Below the pieces are notes generated by a model, which saw only the letters and a list, made by a program, of their open reading frames with translations, made no database searches and was not told the DNA's origin. This document shows, piece by piece, positions 1 through 11,900 of a DNA stretch of 64,000 nucleotides (the stretch's first letter is position 1; each line of letters starts with the position of its first letter). The translations under genes and the position numbers were made by a program. The stretch covers positions 1 through 64,000 of the forward strand of contig JAHQIW010000802.1 of NCBI GenBank assembly GCA_019055375.1, read 5' to 3'. The stretch is from Parelaphostrongylus tenuis. Its lineage: Eukaryota > Nematoda > Chromadorea > Rhabditida > Metastrongylidae.

Positions 1-12
1 TTTGTTTCTTAC

Positions 13-79
13 GTTTTCTGCTGAGGTTATGGAGACTTTTGACTTAATGATTTGTATATCAGTTTGACCTTTACAAGCT
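13..79 (-). CDS. lam-3: Candidate next LG4 exon, junction unresolved
   Basis: Between CTTCAG at 80-82 and AAC/GTAAG at 11-13 one frame is open and reads CKGQTDIQIIKSKVSITSAE, plausible as the strand after REFNLT. It needs an incoming phase of 2, whereas exon 73 ends in phase 0. Either a small exon between 80 and 410 was missed, another indel is present, or the match is chance. Confidence 0.3.
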
Positions 80-410
80 CTGAAGATGGCGAACCTTGAC
101 GAAACGTAAGCCACCACGACTGCTAACACTATCTTCAACACCTCGGAACTACTGAACAGAAATACTGCTGATCTATGTCTACTATGCCTAGGTTGATAGT
201 CAGTCTTAGGAATTTCTTCGTGAATGTCTAAACTTCTACTTAGTGCTCTAATCTTCTCATACGTGGTTGAACAATGTGTGAAAATTTAGCGAAAACCATT
301 CTGTGGAGGATAAGTTGATTCTGAAGTTCTGGATACTCTGACAAATTTTCGAAATTATAACAGAGAGAAAGAAAATGTTTTTTTTTAAAGAGCATGTTCG
401 GACCGCTAAC

Positions 411-3400
411 CGTTAGATTGAATTCGCGGTCCTTTTTATTGATGACGATATCATGCCAGTGACCGTCGTTAAGACGACGCTTCTCGTTTTTGAGAATTTT
501 AGGCTGCGCGTGTCTGCCTTTCACCTAAGCGATGATGTTTGAAAATTTACTATAAACATCTGGGTATTAATGTGCATATTACCGTAGACACTGTAACGAT
601 AATGAGAGCTAAGGAAATAATGCTGAAACATTTATTGAATTGAGATTAACTCGTGAAAAAAAACTCAAGTCGAAAAGTCGATACGTGATCAAATAGACGT
701 CTTTTTGGAAAACAAATATTATTTCGGACTAAACCGCTTTAGAAAACTAGCTATCCTCCCAAACAGCACTAAGTGCCTTTCAGTAGTCTGTATTCCAAAA
801 CTGAGGTCTCACCTCTATGGTTGGATATCCGTCGATAAGATTCATATAGAAATAGCGAGTGAAGTTCTTGTAATTCGCCCAAACCCATATGATTCCGTTT
901 GGCTGCTCGGTACGCATTGAAAATGAGATTTGAAAGCTGGAAAGCACAATGAAAAAGAGATCACTTGTTCGACGTCAGACAGTGCCTGAGGGACGTGACA
1001 TGCATTCTCGACTTTGCTGGGAATCGAAGAGCTTTTCAGGTTTAAAATTGATGTGCACAACAACTTGTGCGATCTGTTGATGCATAAATGAGTGTATCCT
1101 CCTGGAGAAGCTCTCCAGCAGCGTGCTAATCCTTCTTGACAGCTTTTTATAGTTTTTTTGAGAGGAAGTTAACCAAGGATTGCAATAAAGCAGTTCTGAA
1201 TTTTAGATATCAACAAAAATTCGCACACATATCAAAGATTTAAATGTCATTAATATAAAAAAACTCAAAAGGTGTGACAACATCTTTCAAATGACTACTT
1301 TGAGACCGTGCTTAAAAAATCAATATAGTCTGATAGAATGCTTTCAAACCTCTCATGAGGTCTGTTATGGCACTTCTAGTGCTACACGTAAGTCTCGGCT
1401 TTATGGTTGAGTGATCTTTTGGTTCTTTCTGACTATAAGGGAGCAAAACTAATCCATTAAATCGACTGTTTCTTAAACCTCGTAACAAACATTCAAATAT
1501 TTCCAAAAAAAAGAATGTTTTAGCCTAAAAGAGGTTGGTACGCCAGGGTGATGGACCAGTGTATTGTACACTATGCCATCACCTCATACCACATACGCCT
1601 CCCTCCTTGCTACAATGCAGGGCTTAATGTGGGGCGGGGGTCACTGACGAGGAGGACGAACCTCCGGAACACCGGTGTATGGCCCTGGCGTACCAACCTC
1701 GTTTAGGCTAAAACATTATTTTTTTTGGAATTATTTTGAATATAAGGGAGCAAATGAAAAACCGACCTCATTCGCTGAAGAAGAAGTTTTTGTAGGAGTG
1801 TTAGCAACCATTCGAAAGCTGAGACTTGAGCTATTCTCGCGAGGCCGGTTTTCGAAAAAGCCTTTTTTGATGTTTCTGCAGAAGGGAATTTCTCGTTGTG
1901 CAGACGTGACTATTTCTTGGCCAGACAGAGCTCTTCCCTTAGACTATTAGTTAATCATTTGATAACGTAATCGTTTCTCAGAACGCTGTTCTTGTATACT
2001 GAAAAGACCGTTTCTCTAAAGCGCAGCAGGTAAAATAAGTTGAGCTGTCCCATCTGCGATCAACGCGGTCTTCGGTCAATTCACATGCGGCTAGCTGAGG
2101 CTGCCACGTTCGATGACGCGATGATCATCGAGTTTTTGGGCATATGAACTCTTAGAGAAGTATCGCCTCGCAGTCCACGTAGCCGCCTCACGCACTGACA
2201 CGTGAATTCGCTAAGAATCCCCTTGACGCAGATGAGAATTCACCTTATTTTGGCTGCTACGTTTCCGATAACGGTCTTTTCAGGATAGATGCATAGCGTT
2301 GGAATCAAAAGTGATTACGCTACCGAATGTTTAGTTATAGCCCAAAGAACTAGCTCTGTCGACGAGAATTATGCACGTCTGAGACATAGATTTGTGTGGA
2401 TTTCACAACATCATAAAAGAGTCTTTTTGAAAACCCGCGACATGAGGCTTAGTCTGAGGTCTCAGCTTTTGAGAGGTTACTAATACTCCTATGATAACTT
2501 ATTCTTCATTGAATGAGGTTGATTTTTATTCATTCTCTTATAATAGGAAAGGACTATTTTTTCATCCTGACACAGAGTGTGACTTGTCCGGCGTCGATTT
2601 TCTTCAATAGGGAACGACTAGCCGAATGACATGTGCTATTTTCGAGGCTTGCTAGAAAGCCAAAATGCACGTCTAGCACTAAATAACAGACTTTGGTTGA
2701 AACATTCTATCAGACGATACTGTAGCAATATTACATGCATATATTAGTATATATATAATATATATAGTTATATATAATATATATATATATTTATATTATA
2801 TATATATGGCTCACGCTCATGGCTCACCAAGCCATCCATCCCTCCGGGGTCGGTAAATTGGTACCAGACAAATCTCAGACTTGTCTGGGAGGATAAGCAG
2901 CACTGACTCGGTTTAGCGGGAGGCCACCGCGAGTCATTGTAAAGGCCAGATGTGCATTCAATCACCTCAAACGAAGTTAAAAATTGAAGTCGAATGCGTG
3001 GCGCATCCCTCAGGGATTGATCAACGCCGAGAGCTTTATCCTTTATCCTTTATATATATATATATTGTTCACCAGTTTTCCTAATTATTATATTTTAAGC
3101 ATCGAACTGATCTATAATCGGTGATTAATGCAGTACCTTATAATTTGAGCGACATCAAGCACTCGACTTTCAGGCAAAACGACTGCTGATGCTGGCATAC
3201 ATGAAAGAGCAGGCTGAGGCTATATATGATAGCTCGTTCTGAGTTCGGAACCACAAAAAACTCACTCGGAGATGTTAGGGTAGTTATTTCCCTCAAATTC
3301 ACACGGCTGTGTGAGCTCTTCGAGATTCCGAAACGTACTGCATTACCTCCATCGCGTACTGCTGATTCAAGTCCACCTCCGCACTAAAATCTACGGCTTT

Positions 3401-3707
3401 TCCGCGTTATAAAAATGTTTACAACTCAACAGAAGTAACTAGACGAGTGACTGTGTAGGTTTTTCAAATCTGGTGTTTTTCTTTTCTACATCCGCGAAGA
3501 AGAAAAGACTGCCAATACTCTTATTCTTACGATAAATGGATTAATTTTGTTAGCCATCACACATTGAAATTGAATGGATACAAAAGTCGTGGACGTAAAA
3601 AACTTTGCTATTATTATAATTTCGCCCATGCAGCACTTGTAGTACAAACCGTTTTCGTAGTTCCTTGACTGAGGTGGGATCCACTGATGTGGTTGCTTTC
3701 TCCGTGT
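411..3707 (-). CDS. lam-3: Laminin exons 70-73: LG3-LG4 linker and first part of LG4
   Basis: Exons: 3650-3707, 3262-3383, 813-936, 411-524. Exon 70 encodes a short hydrophilic linker ([19 protein letters not shown]); it is the least certain exon but fits phase 2 in and phase 0 out. Exon 71 has a Cys and then [17 protein letters not shown], exon 72 [20 protein letters not shown] and [17 protein letters not shown], exon 73 [20 protein letters not shown], all typical LG strands. Exon 71 could also end at 3266 (A/GTGAGT, a better donor), but only 3262 (GA/GTTTTT) keeps the frame and yields SPSDFQISFS. Confidence 0.8.
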
Positions 3708-5892
3708 CTAAAATAGAAAATCTGAAATATCTCTTACAAGGAAATTCCTTATCAACCAGGTCCTATGCCAACAAAACACGTGCGGAGGACAACCACGGAA
3801 CACTTTTTAATAGCAATTATAGCCAAAGAAGTTAGAATTTTAAAAAAAGCTGAGCTGATTGTTAGTCACTGAAGGAAGCATAGCACTCTACATTATGTTA
3901 GAACACTAAATTTTCACGCCCAAACAGTTACACAGTGAACATAAGCACTTAGAAGCTAAGTAACAATTAAGAAGTTCACTACGAATAAAATGACACTGAT
4001 TAAGGTGCGTTTGATTCGCAAGAATATTCCACGCCTTGAGTTATAACTTTTGAAAGATTGCCTTTGACGAGATTGTTGCCAAGACCTGTAGAAAAACGAC
4101 ACTCTGAAGAAAATTAGAACGTTTTGAAACGAAATTAGATCGACTTCATTCGTTAATGTGATACGTTGCAAGTGTTTTTTTTTGCATAAGATAGCGAGTA
4201 TATTTACTCAAATCTTCGTAAACGAAGCATCACTAACAACATCGGTCTTTGAATTAACACTTTGGAGACTGCGACAAAATTCTTCTTGAATATAGCTAAG
4301 GTTAGAGCTCTCTACTCTAAGGACCTTGAGAACAATCAGTGTTTCCTCGCGTGGCTCTAACGCTGGAGCCAACTAAACAAAAATTACAAAGGTGTACATT
4401 ATGTCAAGTGTCTTTTTGGTGAGCAAATGCGAAGTTGGTCCTGAAGTAGTTATTTACCCGCAAAAGCCTACGTTTCACTAAACGATTTCTTCCTCCTCAA
4501 AATTGCATAAATCAGGTTCACTGCAATGTAGTCAATCAAACCATTCTATATCCTCGACAAAAAGAATCGATACGCAAATCCTGAATTTCTTCACCTCGGG
4601 AATTACTCAAAAACAAATGACGTTTAGGATATCAATTCCCTAACATAAAGGGTTGGAAATTATTACTAGTCAGTCAGACTTTGACAGTACACCAGAGGTC
4701 ATTTGACGAATCGAGAAGAAGCTACCACGTAACAGAGGAGAAAACCAGCGGAAGTGTTATGTTGGCTTTAACATTAAGAACCCCTGACGGTAGAACAACC
4801 GTTGATAAACGATCATACTACTCAAGCAAAGCTGGATTTCAATGACATATCAAAATAAACACCTCATATTCATGTTCAACACCTCCAGGGCCACATGTGA
4901 TACTTCAAAAAATCTTCAAAAAGGCTCACCGCGAACACGAAGAGGTTGTATCAATTACTCGGATGGACTTATGAAAGATTTATCATCTCATATTTGCGAA
5001 ACTCAAAGCCTGTACTTCTTGGAAAGAAAGATATTTTTCTCGTCCCATATAGTAATCAAAGAATGATATTTGATACTTTCAGAGCCTAGCATCAAGACCG
5101 AGTTCCGTTCAACCGGATGCCATGATTCATGCGGATACTTCGTCCACCAACGTTCAATTTTGCAATCGGAAGGAAAGAATCCTCAGCAGCAATAAAGGTT
5201 GAGGAACACACACTTCTACTCTCCGACAAAACCCTTCAAAATTAAACGGTCCTCAAGGGTTACTAGTGGGGTGTGTGGCTCTGATGAGGCGGGCGAGACA
5301 GCCGAAACGCATGTAAGCCACTGACAAATCAATCTCGCAAAAGCTCGGAACATTTCCTGAGACTAAAGTCAGTGTTAATAGTGAGATTTGAAAAACAATT
5401 GCTTGAAAGATAATGTCTGTATACCGTACAATTCACGAGAGAAAGTGTGTGCATGTGTGAGGTATGCGTGTATCAGTGTATCTGTGTATTCGCTGAACAC
5501 GGCTGGTATTCTGTTCATGCAAAACTCTACGCTACATATATTGTACCACTTCCGATCCTGTGCGAGTGTATGTGCAACTCTGTCTACGTGAGTTCGTTAA
5601 ACATGATGGCAGTGTGTCCATGCATTACTGTACGCTACAAACATTGTATCACTCACGAGTGCCTGTGTGTGTGTGTGTGTGTTTGCTTGTGTGTGGTGTG
5701 TGTGTGTGGTGTGTGTGTGTGTGTTTCGGTATATGTGTTGTTTGCATGTGTGTGGTGTGTGTGTGTTTGTGTTGTGTGTGTGTGTGTGTGTGTGTGTGTG
5801 GTGTGGTGTGTGTTGTGTGTGTGTGTGGTGTGTGTGTGTGTTGTGTTTTGTGTGTGTGTGTGTGTGTGTGGTTGTGTGTGGTGGTGTGTGTG

Positions 5893-5924
<32 letters not shown>

Positions 5925-8900
5925 GTGTGCGTGTGTGTGTTTGCGTGTGTGTGGTGTGTGTTGCGGTGTGTGTGTGTGTGTGGCTTGTAAGTTCATTGAA
6001 CATGGTGGGTACCGCGTCCATGCATCACTGTACCCTACAGACACGACATCATGCCTGCGAAGTTACACATAAGCTACCGTAATGCTTTTGATCCAGTTGA
6101 TGATTCATGCGTGAGTCTTTTCGATGACCTTTATAGTTTTCGAGATCCAGTGGTTCATCTGCGAAAGAATATTTCGTTAGAAATAAAAATCAATGCAGAT
6201 GCGAAAATTAGCAGGTTTTATCAATATGAACACACGAAAGACACAGTCTACGCATTTTATCAACCGTGCTCTCATTTTCTGTACTTTTTCACTCTTGAGC
6301 TGTAAAAGCTAGATCGCTTTTGCAAAGACAATGAGATTTTACTGTAACTATCGAAGGCGAGTCAAGAAAGTCGTCATCGTTAGCATTTCCCGTGAATGTT
6401 GCTTTCAACATGAAAATCTCAATTTTGTGTGCTCTGGATTCGACAGCTCAAGTATGCAAATGTTTAATTTTTCATTACTAAAGAAACTGGAATCACTAAG
6501 TATTCTAATTTCTAAAGCTTCAAAAGTCAAACTGTTTTTTCAAAGTGCACAACTTTAGACTATGAATGATCTTAGGGAAAAAAAGGCTCATAATGACTCA
6601 AATGAATGACCTCAATGAAACTACGTCAAGGCTCAGAACATTGAAGATATTCAGTGCGCTGAGACAAAATGCAATTGATTATGAAATAAATAAAAAATCG
6701 ATAGGCAAATGAGATGAACTGCGTTCATAGGGGGCATAACAACGAATGAGTGGATGACACTGATGACGTTATGACTGACCGATGGGAGAGGCAAATGATG
6801 GAGATTGGATAGCGCACATCCCGATCTGAGCGTTATGTTCCTCGGGAACAATCGCAATCTTCCTGAAAGTGAACTAATTGCAGAGGATTGATGTTTACCT
6901 CCGTATTTACCTATGAACACACTTCACTTTCGAGACTTTGAATTTTATTTAACACATTCATAATCTCATTACAAGGGCCTACAATGATTATTCCACTACA
7001 CGAATGGTCGCTAGCTCAAATGGCCGAACCAAGTTTTCCAAGCCCCAAGAGTTAACAAGTAACACCAGATGTGCCCTCTATCCCTTGGAAAATTGACTCT
7101 AGTAAAGACATGTGATCCCATCGATTTTTTCAGATCTAAGCCCAACCTTATGCGTACTCTCGTTAAAAGATACTTCAAAAGGATAAGGCCACAACTCTCT
7201 GTAAGGAGCAACAAATTTTCATTCGAACAGAATTTAACCATAATCATAGAATGAAGAGATTCTCAAGTGGCTGCTGTACTCACGCGCAATTTCAGAGACA
7301 TTCGCAAACTGCTTGTTGTGAGATAATGAACAGAATAAAAGTACTGCCGGGATTTGTACTATATGTGGAATACTATGAAAACAAATTTGGAACATACAAC
7401 AGAGTAAAACATTACCTCTTAATTTAAAAAATTCTAAAGCAAAATAAGACCAAAGAAACAGTGTCGCGGTAAAAAATGGACAATATCGTAGTGACCATTA
7501 GCAATTCTCAGAATTGTTGGCGTTGTATCAACAGTAAACCATTGCATTGTATTTCAGAAATGATTCTTGTGATGCACAGCAGACGACCCATTCCCCAACA
7601 TTCTTATGAAACTTCAGGTGCTATTCATTTCCAATGAAAAGCTCAACTAAACTGTTCCAAAAGGGTATAAGACAAAAAGTCAAATGCAGTTACCAAACAT
7701 ATGGCGCTCTGTACTTGACGGAAATGATCGTGTTGTGTTGCTCCATGATTCTTTCGCATTTCGGCACTTTTGTTAATTTTATTTTCATCTCCAAAGACGA
7801 CCTACGTCAAAGATCAAAGGTCAAAGACGCCGTTCTAAACGCCAGGTTATCGAAAATAAAGTGGAACGGACACGTGATGCGCTTCAAAGACAACCGATGG
7901 ACGAGAGCCGTTACGGACTGGATTCCTCGGGATGTCAAGCGCTCTACAGGAAGACCACCGACCCGATAGTCCGATTTCTTCACGAAGGCATAGAAAAAGA
8001 TATGATGTTCAGCGAATCCCTAGAGCGAGGAGGACCCACTGGGCTAGTTTTGTACACGATGGGAGAAATGGAAGCGTTGATGGTGTCCGCTCGAGTCACT
8101 CGACGATCAACGGGACGGCAGGTGATACAGGTGATCTCTAAAGAGATAAACTAACTAACAATATGGTCACCATCATATAAATTTTTCCAACCATCTATTC
8201 GGCAAAGATTGTATGACTCCTTTCAGAAAGGATAAGGCTTGCGATCAGAAACGTTGCTGAGGTCACTTCTGAGTTGGTTGTAGTCTTTGAGCTTTTTCCT
8301 CATATGTGTTTCTTCAAAGTGCGGAAAGATGACTGTCCGGCGGAGCAATATCAGGGCTATACGGTGGATGCGGTACGGTGATCTAGTCTACTTGTACTCA
8401 AAATGTGACGAGGAACTTTGCAATGTGAGGTTCAACGTTATCCTGAAGACAGGCGACACTAAGTCGTTTTGGACGCGTCTCCCGCACTGTTGCAGTGTAC
8501 TTCTGAAGTTCTCTCTCGTGAATGGCGGTAAGACTGTTTGTTTCTTGTCGGACAGCTCTCAAAACAGCATGCCATGCCAATCCTAGAAAACTGAGAGCTA
8601 CTTTTCCGAGCATGGAGCTTGAGCTTTGCATGAGGCGATCAGCGAGACATCACTTTGCGGTAGGCCATTTATTAGGGTGAAGAGCGACCGTGCTCGACCG
8701 TATTTGAGTGTTACTAAAGCATCGGCCAACATACCGCAGTTTTTGGCAATAGCCAGATCTGAATTAAACAAAACTAAATAATACAATAATGCGAAGCAAA
8801 TTATGGGACAACCCAATAATTTGCTGGCGTTCGCTTGAGTTACTCAACTCTATGTGATAGGTAATTGAAATAAGGCATAGGCTTGCATTAGTAGAATGGC

Positions 8901-11900
8901 ACTGCTTTTCAGCCTTTCAGTACTAAATTTGTAACCTTCATATTACATTCTTTATACTCAACTCTTTCCATGAAAAATTTTACACTCAACTCTCATGAAA
9001 TTAGCAATATCACGATAGAACCACGAAGGAGTATATTATATGCTCCCTTTTGACATGAAGGAACAATTATGAACGAGCAAAAGCTTAAGCTGTGATATGA
9101 AGATATAGCGATTGACCAGCCTTCCAAGGAAAGTTTGTGACTATTTTACACTTCTATCTGGTTAACAACTTACTTGTAATTGTGGTACATATCGGAAATG
9201 CATCCAATAAGGGGTACTGTAGTCGGAATTTCGTTATTCGGAGGTTTCGCGCGTTCAGCAAATCCTAAAGTGCTCAATGTTGGTCAACATCATGAACTGC
9301 ATTGTAGCTTATAAGTGAGATATATTAGAAATAATCAGTGATTTCTAGTCTTTTTCGTTCCAAATATAATTTCATTTAAAATAAATAGAGATAATGCTAA
9401 AATCTGACAAGATATTCAGATAGTGAAGTATTCAGAAGCTAAGAACATTGACGAAATGAAATCTGTCATACCTCCAATGTACATCTGACTGGTGGCGGTG
9501 CCGATTGGCGATTCGTCGTCCAACGTCTGCTTGTCACCGATTTCTCTATCATCAACTCTCAAACGAACACTAGAACATCAAATGGAGAATCCTGTGAGCA
9601 CGATCGAACCAAAGCTTTCCAGTTATAGAAGTAATTCCAAATTGAACTTGTGCTTTAGGTACTAAATGTTTGAAAGACAAAATGACGTAGTAAAATTTCA
9701 AAACACTCTTAACGTTTCCACTTAGAACCACTACTGTTTATTGTAAGAAAAAGAATCTATAAAACAAAAAACTCATTCTAGGAAAAAGCAGAAATTCAAA
9801 AAGGTTGTAAGAGTTTAAGATAAAACTCCACAACGCTGTAGTATCATTGAGCTCATTTACTTTATTACTTTACTCGACTTGGATCTAATTTTTTTGTAGT
9901 GTAAGCGTCACAATACTTTGAGTAATCAATTCGTCTTTTCTGTTTGATTGAGGATTATCTTCTTCACAAACGATCGTCGTAGAATGTCGGTCGAGCACGT
10001 CTCTATGCAGTCTAGGGATAACCAAGCTAGGGCAGTCATTATTCATTGTCGGAGAGTGTGTTGGACTAACTCCGTGTTGAGCATCACTAGCCACACGGCA
10101 GTCTGCCTCTCATACTACTGCACCATTAACACTTAAAATTCATTTGCGAGATTGGTTTTATATTGGATCCAAAAAGGTAATTTCTCTCACGTCTTCCCCT
10201 TTCGACTCATGAAAACTGAATGCAACTGGCCATCGTTATACATCTGATTCGATCGGATCGTGACAACCTCTTTACGAGATGATGCATCCTAAAAATTGAC
10301 ACCGTTCTCCTTACTTTCAACCTTTTAGTTTTCAGAATCGACTTCCAATTTTTCATTCAATATTTTATTCTTCATTTGTCGCCCTCCAACATTCTAGAGA
10401 AACAACGGAACAAAAACAACGAAAGCCTCTCGTTTTACAAATTTTCAATGATTTGTGAGGCATTTGACTGACGTAGTTGGGCTCTATTTTCTAATTTCAT
10501 TAGTATTCCATTACATTTTTTGAGTGTCTTTCTAAACATTTTGACGGAACAATATAAAAAAACCCTCTTTTGGAAAATAAATGAGCAGTGAAAAGAAGAA
10601 TACGGATAATACCAAGATACAAATACAACAAGAAGTAAAATTAGATGACCGGAAGAGTGATAGAAACGGAAGTGGGGGAAGCAATAAAAAAAAACAAATC
10701 GGAACAATTGCGAAAACACTAAGAATTAAAAAAAATCTCTCACCTTTCCAAGATGAAGAACCAGGTAGCCGCGGAATAAATAGAAGGCAAAATAACCCTG
10801 AAAAGAATGCGAACAATTAACTGAAAGTCTCGCTGTAAGTTAATTCGAAGAGTTCGGAAAGGTTTTAAGAACAGAACCTTTCCATTTCCACCATTAGTAT
10901 TTCGTTGTCTACGACGTGAAGTAGAAAGTTTCGATGACTGGAAGATGAGAGTGCCGTTTTCCTTCCTTGGTTCGGAAACCAAATGCCAATCTTAAACTCA
11001 TCAAAATCAAAAGTAGCTATGATGATGTTGAAAGAACAAATGAAATCATAGTTGATTCCTTCGTCAATTGATTAGGCGCTCAAGATACATCACGAATAGG
11101 GAAATGTAATAAGAAAACATTAAATAGTTCAAAATTATCAGCGTTTCCAGTTTTCCGAAAAAGATTTACAGACAATCATAGTAGACATGTGATACACTGG
11201 AGAAAAAAGCTTTATTTTAAAGAATGAAAGAGGAGGAAAAGTTGAGAAGTTTAAATGAAGGAAAAGTTTTTAATATATATCGATACGGATCACTCTACTT
11301 TCAATTTTGTCTAATTTTCAAGTCTACTGAGATTGAGTAACATACAGATAAAGATATTTTGCGAAAATTATAAGCTCACGTGGAATTATTATCCAATATA
11401 ACTCCTCGTTGAAGAAGAAATCCTGGTCGCGAGAATCCAACTAGACGATCGCTGAACATCAGCTTGCTCCTTTCTAGTTCTGAAAATTGACAACCAGGGT
11501 CGCGACGTTGCCAGCGCATTGGATGATCGAGGTCCAGATCTGATGCCTAAAAACTTTCCGTAATCAAACGAAATACTATCAACTTCTCGAATTTCGATGA
11601 ATGGGCGGTGGATTGCCATTGGCATAGACCAAAACCAAGGAGCACATGTAAATTATAAGAAAACTTTAACCGCTGCGCTACACGGTTGTGGCATAATTAT
11701 ATCAACGAGGTATGAAGAAAAAAATATCTTCCAAATGTGAGTGCGAGAATTCTTCGGTAAATCGCTTATGTAGCAGTATTATGATATTACAGCTATATAT
11801 CCAAAACTTGAGTGATATGCACAATGTGAACTACGAGCGGGAGTTGAAATCGCGTCTCACCCTTGTCGAAGGTGCGTGTGAACACTACATTATGTGGGCC

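Noticed and set aside
950..1030. Peptide [14 protein letters not shown] as the start of LG4
   Set aside because: Its phase does not fit exon 72, and exon 71 at 3262-3383 supplies a better LG4 start with a Cys and the RFG motif.
5447..6082. Long open frames (up to 211 codons) on both strands
   Set aside because: They translate the TG/CA microsatellite into Cys-Val or His-Thr repeats and carry no gene.
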